NCBI GenBank assembly: GCA_037013685.1
Contig: CM072886.1
Coordinates: 90,508,422 to 90,572,421 of the forward strand
Direction of reading: 5' to 3'
Source of the DNA: Acridotheres tristis
Lineage: Eukaryota > Chordata > Aves > Passeriformes > Sturnidae
Length of the DNA: 64,000 nt
The notes below the pieces were generated by a model that searched no databases, had not been told where the DNA came from, and saw only the letters and a program-made list of their open reading frames with translations. The position numbers and the translations under genes are program-made. This document shows positions 27,825-40,716 of this stretch, in pieces. Position 1 is the stretch's first letter, and every line of letters starts with the position of its first letter.

Positions 27825-30800
27825 TTCTACTATTCAAACCTATTCTGTGGTGAATAAAGTCACATGTTGGTGCTTGCAAGTCTGCTAATGGCCTTCTAGG
27901 CCCTCCCATCAGAACATGGCTACCAAGACACAGATACACTCAAGTGTTCCAACTTAAAAGAAATCAAATTTTTAAAATATTAAGTTTTCATTAAATCCTC
28001 TAGAGAGTAACTGCATTCGTAGGACTTAACATTGAAGGTCCATTGTTCATTATCATCATCTCAGGCATCCACAGAACCATTCTTCTCCAAAGCAGAAGTA
28101 TTCACCCTACTGCTTTCAAAAGAAGGTACTCAGCTATTCAAACAACCTTATAAAAATTCTTTGCACGTTTCCCATCAATACCAGTGGGATCCCAACCACA
28201 AGACCTTTAAAGAAGCATGGTATGTGAGCATACAGCTTGTTATTAGAAAATACACTCACTCTACATGACCCCTGAATTTCCTGGCAGTCCAAGCAGCAGA
28301 AAGAAAGTTAGTTTTCATGGCTTTAATTTTTCTGTCACTCCACTGGCTTTTATTTTTAAAGTTTTATAGATCATTAAATAGTGATTGTCAAAAAAAATAG
28401 CAGGGGTAGGAGGGTGCGATTTGGCACAAGACAATAGAAAGTGTTATAAATCTATGAAGCTGTTTTAAGTAAGTCAAAGGGACTGCGAAGATTTCAATGG
28501 TTCTTATTTCTGATATTAGAAACATGCTGTTAAGAACAGCAGGGAAAAAATTGATCCTCTATTTAAGGAAATTAAAAGAATGAAAGCATGCATCTAGTTA
28601 GAATAAACAGTTTAAATCACCTTTCTGGTACATTTCATTTACTATTTCAGATTGTATATTATGAGTAAACTACTGTTCATTAACCAAATCTCTAAAATCA
28701 TCCTAATTCACTCTTGAATACAAGGAACCAAACCCACAAATCCAGGAACAAGTAAGGCTGTAACTAGGACCTCATGGAAGTTCAAATTTGCAAAGTCAGC
28801 CAATACCAGGGCTAGAAACCAAAGACACAAAAAATAGCAAGCACACAAAAGAACTAAAAAAGGGGAGAATCTTCTCTAGACAAATTCTTCCTCAAAATGG
28901 AGAATTACTTGCTTAGAGGTTCTCAGCTGTTAAATCAACTATACATGCACGCCACTCTTGCTGAGACTAACAAAAGTATGACTCATCACCATAATCATCT
29001 TCAAGCAAAAAGGATAAAAAGAAGCCAACATAACCCTACTGGCTTTGGGCACAAGCATGTTTTCAAATTACTTCCGCAGTTATGAAAATCCCACTCTTGA
29101 GCATCAAAGCCTAGTCGTGATCATCTGAAAGCTTGTTTAGTCAAATTATGCTGCTTGTTTGCAATATTAACTGCTAGTTCCAGTTTGGATTTCAGAGTGC
29201 CCATCCGAATGCACAAAAGGCAAACAAACCACAGCTGGTTCCAATGGAGGAAAAGCAGTTCTCCTTTGTCCTTCACCCCTGCTCCTCTCCAGAAAAATCT
29301 GAGTGGCAACTTACTTCTGTGGACACACTTCAAACTGAAAAGAAAAAGCTTAAGTCTTTTTATTCAAAAAGTATCCTAAAGTTTTCTTTTTCTTAGAGTC
29401 AAGCTAGAACAAGCCGTCTTCAAGTATCAAGTTTAACGCAAATGTAAATGATAAACTAAAGGGGCAGGAACAAGGTCTTGGTGGGTTTTGCTAAGAACTG
29501 CATCTACTGCTCTGCACACCCTATCAGGAACCTGAAATTCCTTGGGATTCCCTTAGCCAAAATGCCAGGGCACTCAGACACCAAACCCAGTAGCCAATTT
29601 GTTTACTGGACAGCTTGCTCAGGACCATTAGCACACATGGAGGCTTGGAGGACACAGCTGCTGTGCAGTCTCACCCAGGCAGTACAACACCCACCCTACA
29701 CAGCCCCCTTGGACCCCTGTCTGCTGAGGGAACCCATCCCACCTGCTCTGCCCAACACAGCCAAGGCACAGCTCGGGTCCTGTGCAGGGACATTGCACCC
29801 AGCAGGAAAGTGACATGGAAAAGGACAGAGGAGAAAACTAAGGATGGTTACTTGCACTTGGCTGGTATGACCCAAAGCTCAGCTTAAGCTACCACATAAG
29901 ACAGCTGGCAAAAGGGCCAAGCCTCCCAGCCTAGCCCCTGCAGGCACACTGGAAACTACTGGATCAGTGGAGCCTGACATGTGGGAATGCCATTACAAGC
30001 TTGGGGCACTGAGGTCTGACAGGAATGCTGTACAGTCAAATTGACTTGTTCACATGTTCAGCCTTAGGAAAACCCAAGAGTCAATTTCATTTACCTGGGA
30101 ATAGCACAACAGTAAACAAATGCAAAAGATTTCACTTGTGCTTTCTGCACAACCCAGCTTTTTATGGCAAGGGAGCTAGAAGGTGATTCTGTAGAGGAGA
30201 AGGGAAGAGTTAAGAGATATAAGCAGATATGAGAATTATTTTCTTTTTGTTTAAAGGTTAATATTGCTGTAGCACTAGTTTAGCTGATTTATTCACCCAG
30301 TGCATATACACAGGCAGCAACCATTGTCAGCAGGTCTTTTCAGAAGAGGGGGAAAAACTGCTTCAGCTCATTCATCATCTCTAACGAGGCTGATAGAGAG
30401 TATCACAGTAATAATGGGGTTTGCAGTACCACTCAGCTGGGAGACTGGGTGCTCTGCATTGTATTCAGCCAGGATTTCAAGATAACATCCACCATGTATC
30501 TTACAGAAACTACAAATTCTGATAGCCAAAATGACTGATCTGCTTCCCTAAGTCACAAAGTTCTTCTTATCATATCCCTTCACAGAAAGGCACACAAGGA
30601 CTGGTGTCTGCCAGCAAAGCCTCTGCCAGAACAATATTGTATTACACAGTTTGATAAACTAAGTTTTAACAAGCAGATTAGTTTTCCATAATGAAGTAAA
30701 TTACTCAGGCCTATTTAACTAATGCAAATACTGCATCCAGTATTGCAGAAGTCAGAGGACAGGAGGAACGAATGGAAATTAAAAAGAATTTAATCTGACA

Positions 30801-31406
30801 GGGCTTATTATGACTGAAAAAAAACAACTTAGAAAGAACTGTACATTTTGTTTCACAAAAATAACCTCCGTTCCAAGATCCTCAAAGTATCAGCCAATCA
30901 CTGCATTTGTTATCTGCAGTTTGATGACAAAGAGCACACAACAAAATGCAACACATCAGGCAGGAACCCCGAAAAAAACAGATGCCCAGCAAAGCGTTCT
31001 GAGAAAAGTTGTGTTAAGGAAGAAGGAAGACACAGCTAGCTGATCAAAACTTACAGAGGATGATCAAGAGCAATCAACTGCTTTCTTTGGCTTTTTTCTG
31101 GCTAAAGGGTACAAGAGGTCAGAGGAGATGAGGGAGCAGGATTTTGAGGTTTGTTTACTTAGAGAGCTGTTATTTTGTGAAATGAAGGAGTTATTTGCAA
31201 GCAAAAGAGAACAACTCTTTTTTTCCCTTAAATTTTAAATTTCAAGATGTTTACAGGGCCAAAAATGAAGCCCTATGTTTATGAGGTGCAATCCCTCTAG
31301 TTTATTGTTGGCTTTGAAATCAGGCTATTGTAATAAACTAGACATCAAAGAGCAACATTTAGCAATAAACATGAGTTACATTAGCTACCTACTTCTCTCA
31401 TGAAGT

Positions 31407-31424
31407 AAAAAAAAAAAAAAAAAA
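31407..31424 (+). repeat. A18 homopolymer
   Basis: Eighteen consecutive A. No element body recognised on its 5' side. Confidence 0.9.
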
Positions 31425-33051
31425 TCAAGAACACTTTCATCCTTGCATAGACTGTAATTTCTGCTTACATGTGAGATTTTCAAAACTGGGAAGACCTAAT
31501 CAAGGATGCTTTATCAGTGAGAATGAGCAGAGGGCAAGAAAGAGGAGGAGGGAAGACAAAGTAAATGGTTCTGTGCTTGCTGACTTCACCTGGGACTTCA
31601 GAGCTCTGCTGTCACATTCATTTCTCTCTTCCCATTTTCTCCCCCAGCTCACACAGCATTCTCCAGCTCCGCTCCCAGTCTCAGAGTGGTTGTCACTAGC
31701 GGCAAGAAGCCACCAAGCAAGCAGATGTTCTCTACAAGTTCTCTCTTCAATGGCTTGCTCGAGAGCAGCTTGATTCACTAAAATGATCGAGCTGGTGGAA
31801 AGTGTGAGATTTCATGTTGTGCTCAGATCTTGCTATTTCTTCCAAGAGAGAGTCCCAAAAGCAGGACAGCCTCTCTTCCATTTGCCCTTCATAGAAATCC
31901 CATCAGGGACACAGTTTCGCTAACTTCTGCCCCAAACTTTTTTCCTGATTGACATCATGCCATACTTCTACCCTTTTTCCTTCTAGTCCCTCCTTTTACT
32001 TTCCCAGAAAAACACAGCCATGCTTCAGTATCTTAAATGCTGATAATAGTTTCTTTTGCCAGAGAAAACCAGCGGCACCCCTGCTTTTTCATGCTTCTTT
32101 GACACAATGTTTCACATCTGTGCTTTTGGGTTGAAGAACAACCTTTGTAACCCCTTCAGCCCCCTCCAGGGGGCTGTAAGGCTCAGATCAGGACAACAGT
32201 TTCCTCTTTCCTGCATCTACTTGGAAGAGGAATTATTCTCTCTCTGTTCCCATCACTCTGAGATCACCTTTTGCTCAGGAGATGCACCTCGCATTCAGTG
32301 TCATAGAGATTTTTTGCCACATGCTTGGTTATCAGCTCCAGGGCAATTTAAAGCCAAGGTTACCCTTTCCCCTGCCTCACTTACCTTATTTCATGGTTTT
32401 TGAGAACTGGACCACTACACTGCCTATTTTGCCTCACTACCACATGGCAGTCTGTGAAAACAGTTATCCACAAAAAAACAATTTTATCAGCCTGTTTGTT
32501 TGGAACCATCACCCCTTTCTTTGCCAGCCTTGCTCCAGGAGTTTTTCTCCGATCAGGTCATCCCTGTAGCTGCCTTCTCCCTCCCATCTCTGTCAGCACT
32601 GCCTCCAAGCAGCACACTGCTAGCCTTCCTCACTGCCTCACCTCCTGATATTTAAAGCCCCAGTGTTGTTCTCCTTCAAGCAACAATTGATTGCAGGAAA
32701 GCAAATCCTTTAAAATAAATCTGATTTAAGTGCCAAGTCTACCTTTTCAAAAGCAAGTATCTTCCTTTTTTTTCCTTTCCCCTGCATCTCTGGGAACAAA
32801 TCAAAGTCTGTTTGCAAATGACATAGACAGGGATGGTCCTGTATTTTTATGCAATACACACTCTATCACACCACGGAGCTCAAGCACAAATACAGCACAG
32901 GATGTCACATCCACGGCATGTCACCATCAGCACGAGGGACAAAAAGAAGATTTGGCACCTTGCTACTCAGAGGGACAACACTGTGATAAGCCTGGGAGCC
33001 CAGCGTCCTGCAGAAAGGCAGCCCTGACCTACTACAGGCACAGGTCTCCAG

Positions 33052-33077
33052 CGAGAGCAAACCACGAGAGCAAACCA
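33052..33077 (+). repeat. Perfect 13-bp tandem duplication
   Basis: CGAGAGCAAACCA occurs twice head to tail without mismatch. Typical of recent slippage or a small duplication. Confidence 0.9.
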
Positions 33078-35187
33078 CTTCCAAACACTTACTGAGAGGG
33101 ATCTGCATGGATACAGGAAACCTGTAACCAGTAAGGGCTCTGGCTGGTTGCAAACTTATTTAAGACCCTTTAAGCTGCTGCCAGAGGTTTTTCTCCATGA
33201 GCTCAGTGCCAGCAACAGCTGCAGAGAAGTAATTTGATGCAGCTGCATGCACACCCCTGGCCAGACCTGAAGGGGGACTGGGAACAGCTGTGCAGGGTGG
33301 AAGTAGGAGGGATGGCACAAGGCTGGGTGGCCCTAGGGCTGAGGCAACACACCCTTCACCAGACATTTCTGCTTGAATCAACCTCAGACATTTCTAATGG
33401 GAACGGGAATACCTCTGCACCGGAAGATTTTGCCTTCACTTAGAGGTGGGCAATGTCTCCCAAGGTACATTTCACCTTTTAACTCCATTGTAAAGGTAAT
33501 TAGAGGCAAGCAGTGAATCCTTGGAAAACACTTCTTGGTTCCCAGAAACTCAGATTAAGTGCACACAAAGGGAATGATAAGGGACTACAGAGGAAGGCAC
33601 TATTAATTGCACCTCTGAAGAACTCCTTGGAGGTGGCAAGTCCTGGAGCCTGTTAGACAGAGCCTCCACAGGTATTTTAACCTCACACGGGAGACATTCC
33701 TTTCTGACTTGGCTGTAAACAACATTTAATTTTCTGAGCTGCTCTTTAAAGTTGAAAGATCCATTGTTCAGTGTCCTTTAGGACTGTTTCAGTGTGGTGA
33801 GACTAAATTTGAGAAGACTACTCACATAAGACAGACTGGCTGGACGAAATTTTAAGCAGATCAGATATTCCCAAGTTACTAGACTAAAAAGTATAACAAA
33901 CAGGAGAAAAGCTGGAGGCAGGATCAAAAATGGGAAAGCATGGGAATACTGGAACACAAGATAGCCAACCACCCAGTTAGCACAGCTGGTATCCAAGGCC
34001 GTATTAATATACTTGCTTCAGGAACATTGTTGGAGGAACTACCACCTTTCTGTGACAAGACAGACCTGAGTCTACATCAAACCTGAGCACCAGGGCATGT
34101 CCTCCACTACACCATGGTCTGGGACACCAGGTATCTCAAAGCAACGTTCCAGCCTTCCCAGTATCTCCTAGAGGCACTACTGCTCCCACAGTGCCAGAGC
34201 ACAGGTCAAAGAGCTACCCTGTGCTGGTGCTTATTGCAGCTGTCACCTGAACAGAATTACTGCAAGATGACTTGTCTGTGCCACTTTCCAGCTGAAAGGC
34301 TTGGCCTCTGGTCCATGAAGCATGCACAGGACCCACTGTTGTGTCTCAGCTGAAAGCTGTGGTCACTTTCTCTCCTGTCATCCACTAGACAGACTTAAGG
34401 TTGTTAGGTATGATCACTTCAGAAAGCATCCAACTACGAAAAACAAAGATTTGTTTGTAATGAGAGAGGAACCAGGAGTTTAGTAGGTGCTCTTTAGCAC
34501 ATCAGAATAAGCACAATACCTGCTGTGAGAAGCCCAGCAAACTGGGAGGGAAAGGAACAGAGGCAACACTTCTTAAGAGACATTAATGTTTACAGTCTCT
34601 TTCTCTTGACATGTTTTGCAACAATCCAGACCGTCTCAAGTTGCTATTACTGTGGCACACTGCCTTCATTTGAGAGGGGGAAGCACTGTGGTTTTCTGAG
34701 TCCGTGCCACATTTGGTTTGCATATAATCGAATATGTTTTCAAGCTCAAAAACAGAAGTTAAATCAGATGGTTACAGGGCTTTTTACTGCACTTATTTTA
34801 GTATAATGCCAGGTATGACAAGTATGACCTTAACTTGGAAGAATCTAAAGTACTGCTTAAAAACTTTAAGCAGACTTAAAGTCTGTTTTAACATTCTGTA
34901 GCGTTTAAAAAGAGCGCTGCTTTTTGATCTATTTTGAAGTGTGCTACGCATGGAAAACTTCTTAAAACTTCAGAAGGCCTGTACAGCTTCAGGGTTAGAG
35001 TGAAATCAAAGTACACAAGGCTGGAAAACACAGTTTGTAAACCTCTCTCAGTTAACACCAAACAGTGCAGAACCAGTCCTTTAAAATCTCTTTAGAGGGG
35101 GCTATTAAAGGCAAGCTTGCTCTTACTGCTATTGCTGCAGTTTTAACACTGCTTGATGTTACACTTTATACATTTCAAACACACACT

Positions 35188-35209
35188 GTATATGTATATA
35201 TACATATAC
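35188..35209. repeat. 22-bp perfect AT-rich palindrome
   Basis: GTATATGTATA followed immediately by its exact reverse complement TATACATATAC. It is a degenerate TA-dinucleotide repeat able to form a cruciform. Confidence 0.9.
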
Positions 35210-37347
35210 TGCCATAGCTGAACAGTCATGTCAACATGAAAACCAGCAACTTTAGCATGGAGGAAGATGCAAAAAAGGTTTAAACCATCTATCTCTGTGT
35301 AACAGCACAGACACACTTCTAAGAAAGGGGGACAACACGTGAGCAGGACAAAGCACCCACAAGCTGTTTGAATGCTACATCTCTCTGGCACTGGGCAGGC
35401 TTGCTGAGGCACTGACTGCTACATGTGCCTCAGACCAAAACAGTCTTTCAGCTGCTGGTGACTTTGCAAGAGCAGGGAGCACAGCTGATCCCAAGCATGC
35501 TTTTTGTCCTTGAACACCGTAACAGTACCATGTCTACTCAGGACACACCAGAAAATGATTGAAAATGTATTAATAATCCATTTGCAGCACCCATCTAGAC
35601 ACCAACATTTAACGAGAGTTGAAACAGGACGGGAGAAGAGAGTATAAGAAAATATGGTTATAATTAACTGGTTCTATTTATCTTAATGGGTTTGTTTATG
35701 GTAGTAGGATGTTAGTCACATTATTGTTAATTTGTAAATCAGTTTGCAATGCAAGAAAACATGACACAATTAATAAGGCAGAAATGTGACAGTCAGCACG
35801 TGAGTCAGGTAGCTGTGCTTTTACAATCCTCAGCCACTATCAAAAGTTCCATTGTCCCAGAGGGCTCATCAAAGACAAAGGGTTCTTTTGCAAAGCATTT
35901 TTATCAGGGAATGACGAGTACATTTAGCCATCTTTGAAATCGTGAAAATTAATTCTTACTAGCACACAGAGTTCACAGGAATTCACAGAGTAGTAACAGA
36001 AAAACAGTACTCTGCTGCTTTTAAGCCAGAAACATGGACCTGTCAGTTTCAAAGTGAAAAAAAACCCCAACACACACTTTCATAAACAATTCAAAGAGCC
36101 ATCATTTAAAGCCTGAGGCAATCTTATACTTCTATTATTCCAAAATATCTAAATTGGAAAAGAAATACACATTTGGGCTGATAGTTACCCTCCTGTTTGA
36201 AAAACTGTGTATAACATTCAAGGGCACAAAAAATAAAATCTCCTTTCACTCAGAGCAAGACAAAAGAAGATTGGCTACATGGAGTTATATAATTCAAGAG
36301 AAGTTCCACCACTAATGTAGGAATTCCTAGTTTAAAAGCATTTGTTCTTCTGTAGGCTTATATTCATGGGCAAAGAAGCCTGCAACCTTTCTGTAAAGCT
36401 AAAGACAGAAAATGAAAAATAGGTTAAGAACTCTGCCTGTGGCCACAAGATCCCAAACAAAACAAACACAAAAAGCCCCACACATTGCAGGCACTGGAGC
36501 TCTTGGTAGAAGGGAAAAAAGGGGAGAGAAAGGGTCATCTGGAAACCTTTTTCAGAGATTAGAGGCAGTTTCTTGAGAGGGGACAGATACTTCACTTGTC
36601 ACCCAACAGAGGAAAGGAGCCAGTGAGTATTAGGCACATGAGAATATGCAGTTGTTCTAAGCCAGCGAGATAATGTGTTTTCAGATCCTGTCTAAAAGGG
36701 CTGAAACATTAATCCTGAGCTACAGAGACAACACCTAGATAAGAACTGAGCTTCTAATTTATTTTGTCGTGAAAGAAGGGAGAGAAGGGCTAAGGTGTAA
36801 TTACAATTCAATTAATATTTTCTTATGGCATGTGCCAACTTCTAAGCAGGTTTCTCTTTACACTTCCTCTTTTCTATCTAGCAATAAGCTTTTAAGTGTT
36901 TTGATTTTAAGGCCGGCTCTCTGAGGATGAGGCAGAGGAAGGGAAAAAGCAGGGAGCCGGACAGAAGGGCATGTTTCAGCCATGTCTGAAACAGAGGCGT
37001 GCACAGATGGCACAGAGGGTTTTCCCCTTCAGTATCTGCTGCAGCACAGAGATCCACGAAGCTTTTGTAGCACCTCACAGTCACCCAGAAGAAAAGTGAC
37101 CTGACATACACCAAAAGGTACAACAGTGCCACAAAGCCCATCCTCCTGCAATGACATAGCCAGAGAATATATCACTGCCAGGGTCCCCACCACGCAGTCA
37201 CAGACATGAAGAGCCCACGGACACAAGAATCGTGAGCTGAAACGTGCTTTGGGCCATGTTCCCAGCAGGGGTGATGGGTCAGGCTGGGTTCAGCAGACCT
37301 GCAGGCTGAAATCCGATCATCCACAAACCTCACAGGTCTACTGGACT

Positions 37348-37370
37348 AAAAAAAAAAAAAAAAAAAAAAA
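37348..37370 (+). repeat. A23 homopolymer
   Basis: Twenty-three consecutive A, the longest homopolymer in the window. It could be a retroposed poly(A) tail, but no AATAAA, source transcript or target-site duplication is apparent around it. Confidence 0.9.
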
Positions 37371-39729
37371 GTGCAGGTTTTGGCCCTCTGGCACACGAAG
37401 GATGTTGAAAACTGGAATGAGTTCAGCCATCAAGATACTCCCTCCTTCTCCTCCTCCTCACCCTCTCCCCCTCTTCTGATACACAGATACGTACACACAT
37501 TCTTTGTTTTTAACAACCCTCTGGCACACATCAAGAACCTTATAACTTAAGGATACTTGGGGATTTCCAGAGAAGTGTCTTACCCAGTATAGTACTTAGC
37601 ACTGACAAACTTTCCCCTTTCAGTAATCAAGGGCACAAACTAACTTTCAAGAACTTGTTTTCCAGAGAAAAGGAAAGAAACTCAGAAAATCCAGAAAAAA
37701 CAGATTTCACAGGAGCCATTTCTGATTTGTGACTAATGCAAGACACCAGCAGGATGCTGATTTATCCTTAAGGAAGGAACCACCTGGTTATCATAACAGA
37801 GGCAGGGATATCAGAACCCCAGCACCTGCAAACTGTCTCCCATCCAACTCCCCACAACCATTTTTTCCAGAGCTTCTTCTGATCAAACTCAATCTTCAGA
37901 GGAGAAAAGCTATTTCACACCATTGTGTAAAAGCAGCACTCTCTCACACTCAGCTCCTCTGCTAAAAGGGATTCCACCTGCCCACGGACTGCCACTTCCC
38001 CAGCCTTTGAAAAGCCACCAAGAATCCCTTGATCCCCGGCCAGCAGCATGCCCCGGCGCAGAGGCTGAGCTGCACCCACCTCCGCTCACCTGGCAGCCTG
38101 CGCTCTCAGGCGATAGCTGCAAAATCATGAGTTCTCAGACTCAACTTTCAAGTTCTCAGGCAAGCCCAGACAGGCCTCATACCTACAAAACACCAGCAAC
38201 TAAGTGTTTAAAAGGTTGACTACATAGGGCTACCAAAAGTAGCATTACTGAACCTTTTTGTTTCCCCAGCCTCAGATAGTCCATGCAAACAAAAAAAACC
38301 TCAACTCTCTGTATTTCTAGATGATCACAGCACAACAACGTAGTGATCCACAGAGACAAGGCTGCCAGCATCACAACCCACCCTACAAGAGCACTGTGCT
38401 TTGCAAGAAGTATAAGGTTTTTATACAGCAGCTTGCCAGGTACCATTGGCCAGAGCTTTTCACTGGACTTCCTTCAGATCACTGAAGAGTAACTCTGTGA
38501 GAAGGAACCTATGAGCTTTACAGGCAAAATAAAACTATCTTGGATTGTCAGCACCAACAGCAGCTACATCAACAGTCCAGCTGTTATTGTGCCCAAGTCA
38601 TGCTAACAGTAAAACTCACCAGCACCAAGAAATTCAACAGCACAGCTTCCACTGAAACACATTGTAGGTTCACAGCTCATCGCTGGGTGTAGGCCCTCAA
38701 CTGAGTATTTCGAATTTAGCCTCTATTTTAAGTTTTCTTCCAATGCAGTAGAATTCTCTATACTAGCTTCTGGGCCATCAGTAGTGAAAACCCTGAGCTA
38801 GAGAAGGCCTTCAGTAAACCCATCTCAACTATTCCAGTTTATTTTCCTTCCCTCCAAAAATCCACAATCATTCCTAGGCTTACAATCTCCCTATACATTG
38901 CTCTGTGTCTATAGAACCAGGTAGGATTCACTTACAGAATTCCTGCAGCTGTAAGGGAAGTGATGAGCTCTTTACTATAAGGTTGCCTTCTTGTTAATAG
39001 AACAAACTCAAGCTATGGCAACACTGAAGTAGAAGAGAGAGGATGAACTTAAAAATTCTCATATGTGGTCAAGGCTTTAGTTTAACACGTATAGAATGTA
39101 AGGGGTATAATTCAGAGGACAGGACCTGGAGCGTTTGGGAGCCACAAGGAATGCTGTGGGTGGGTTACATCTTAGAACTAGTACAAGCCGAACCAAAACT
39201 TTCCAGCTATGGAAGCAGAATGGAACTTTCTAGGCCTGTTGAGACCTTTCAAGTGGCAACAGGAGGTTAGGAAACAAGGGACTGAACCCATATTTCAGGT
39301 GCCATGTTTAGAAACGATTGGAAGCTCCCTTAGATACAAGGTACTTCTCCCACTGAACCCATCTCTGTCTATGTGCTGTGCAAGGCCATTTGATCTGAAT
39401 GCAAATTTTAAAAGCAAAAATGGACAAAAATGAGCAGCATCAAGCAGACAGTCCCAAAGACATCACCTTCAACACTATCTCAGCAGGTGATCAGCGACTC
39501 CGTGAAAGGTTAAAGTTATCCGCACTCTTTTCAACTTATGCATTACCTACACCTTGCCTGTTATACGTGTATAAAACACGGCCTTTCGGGGAGATTTCTC
39601 AGTTTTGCTTAAATGGTACTTATTTCTGCCCTCAGAGGCACGGGCAAGATTTTGATGTGCTGGTTCAGCAGAGAGCAACCAAAGCCTCTTGACGAGAGCT
39701 CAGCAAGACCAACGCCAGGCACAGCCCGA
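37371..39729. other. Intron 1 segment next to the CpG island, no gene recognised
   Basis: Unremarkable sequence with gradually rising GC toward the island. No repeats, exons or RNA genes recognised. Enhancers cannot be judged without conservation data. Confidence 0.6.
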
Positions 39730-40189
39730 AACCATCCTTGGAGGCGGCCAGCTCTGGCAGCCCTGGCGATCCCGGCTCCTTCTCCAGTGTGCACAAGCTG
39801 ATACCGGTGCCGGCATCCCGGCACAGCCGCCGCAGTGAGGGGGAAGCTTCCCGCAGGTCTCTCTCCGGCTCCTGCGGCTCGGAGCTACGGCGGGACCGCC
39901 AGCACTAGCGGGGGAACACGGCCCTTCTCCCTCCCGGTCCTCGGATCCTCTCTGAACGCGCCGAGGCACTCATCCCGCCTCCCGGGAGCCGGTCGGAGCA
40001 CCGGGGGGCTGAAACGCGCCGGGGTGGGACGGGAGCGGCACCGGGGCCGCGCCTCCCGGTGCCCCCGGGCCGAGCCCCAGCCCGCCCGCCAGGCGAGGCC
40101 AGCGGCGCTGCCCGAGCCGCCCCACGAAGTTACGGCCGGAGTCCCCGCGGCGAGACAAAAGATGGAGCAGGAGCGGCGGGCGGCGCGCC

Positions 40190-40208
40190 GGGGGCGGGCG
40201 GGGAAGGG
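40190..40208 (+). promoter_or_regulatory. G-quadruplex motif in 5' part of PARD6G intron 1
   Basis: Four G-runs (5, 3, 4 and 3 G) separated by loops of 1, 1 and 2 bases on the plus strand, which is the template strand for PARD6G. It lies about 245 bp downstream of the exon 1 donor and within the CpG island. Tracts with such short loops are strong G-quadruplex candidates. The same bases also read as overlapping GC boxes (GGGCGGG) for Sp factors. Confidence 0.65.
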
Positions 40209-40446
40209 TCGCGCCGCCGCCTCCGGCCGGGCAGGGACGGCTCGCCGGGAGCTGCGCCCGGAGCGCTGATCCCGCCTCCCCGCCAGCCGCCGCCAGCCCG
40301 TCCCCGCTCTGCGGGCTAAGCCTGGGACACGGCTCCGGCCGCACCGCGCGGGGAAGGAACACACCGGGGAATGGCGGGGGGACTCCATTCATTTTCGGGA
40401 GCACCACCGGACAGGGGCGCTCCCGGCCGAGGCCGCGCCGCGGTCT

Positions 40447-40452
40447 GCTCAC
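40447..40452 (-). other. PARD6G: Splice donor of PARD6G exon 1
   Basis: Minus-strand AAG|GTGAGC immediately after the Lys24 codon. It is a consensus U2 donor and leaves the reading frame in phase 0, which matches the acceptor at exon 2. Confidence 0.9.
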
Positions 40453-40524
40453 CTTACTCTTCACTTCCACCGCGCTGCACTCCAGATACCGCAGAGTCTG
40501 AGATTTGTTGAAACTCCGGTTCAT
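40453..40524 (-). CDS. PARD6G: PARD6G coding exon 1 (N-terminus, start of PB1 domain)
   Basis: First coding exon of a Par6 polarity adaptor. Par6 proteins hold atypical PKC, through a PB1-PB1 contact, in a complex with Cdc42 and Par3 at apical membranes and tight junctions. Read on the minus strand, the ATG at 40524-40522 begins MNRSFNKSQTLR and the exon ends EVKSK, 24 codons, phase 0, followed directly by the donor GTGAGC. The start is chosen because it is the first ATG in frame. It has A at -3, and no ATG in any minus-strand frame lies between it and about 41030. The N-terminus matches the Par6-gamma pattern as I recall it; Par6-beta and Par6-alpha begin differently. Lys22 in EVKSK aligns with the basic lysine of the first PB1 strand (Lys19 of human Par6-alpha) that contacts the acidic cluster of aPKC. 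The exon sits inside a CpG island. Family call is very secure; the choice of paralogue G is strong but from memory. Confidence 0.92.
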
Positions 40525-40613
40525 CTTCCCGGCCCCGCTGCCTCCCCTTCCCTTCCCGCGCCGCCGCCGGCCCCGCTCGCGCCGCGCTCCGCTCCTGCGG
40601 CCACTTTGTTCCC

Positions 40614-40627
40614 GGCGCGCGCGCGCC
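40614..40627. repeat. (GC)6 alternation and 14-bp palindrome near the likely start site
   Basis: The sequence GGCGCGCGCGCGCC is self-complementary and contains twelve alternating G and C bases (40615-40626). It resembles a degenerate NRF1 site (GCGCNNGCGC type) and is a classical Z-DNA-prone tract. It lies about 90 bp upstream of the PARD6G ATG. Confidence 0.75.
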
Positions 40628-40716
40628 AACGGCAGCAGCGGCGGCGGCCGCAGGGATCCGCGCGGGGCTGGCGCTCCGGCTGGGCCGGCGGCGGGCGGGA
40701 GCCTCGGCACGGCGGG

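Larger units (their letters stand above)
27825..37347. other. Intron 1 segment, no gene recognised
   Basis: AT-rich non-coding sequence. A moderately GC-richer stretch around 29600-29900 has overlapping open frames on both strands but no domain. It contains the A18 run, the 22-bp palindrome and the 13-bp duplication listed separately. No exon, RNA gene or transposon recognised. Confidence 0.65.
27665..40452 (-). other. PARD6G: PARD6G intron 1
   Basis: 12,788 bp between the exon 1 donor and the exon 2 acceptor, both canonical. The first ~720 bp are CpG island; the remainder is AT-rich. It contains one short CR1 fragment close to exon 2, an A18 run at 31407-31424, an A23 run at 37348-37370, a 22-bp palindrome at 35188-35209 and a 13-bp duplication at 33052-33077. 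No further exon or RNA gene is recognised. Confidence 0.9.

Noticed and set aside
37249..37370. Sequence ending in A23, considered as a processed pseudogene or SINE insertion.
   Set aside because: No polyadenylation hexamer, no recognisable source transcript, and no target-site duplication around the A-run.
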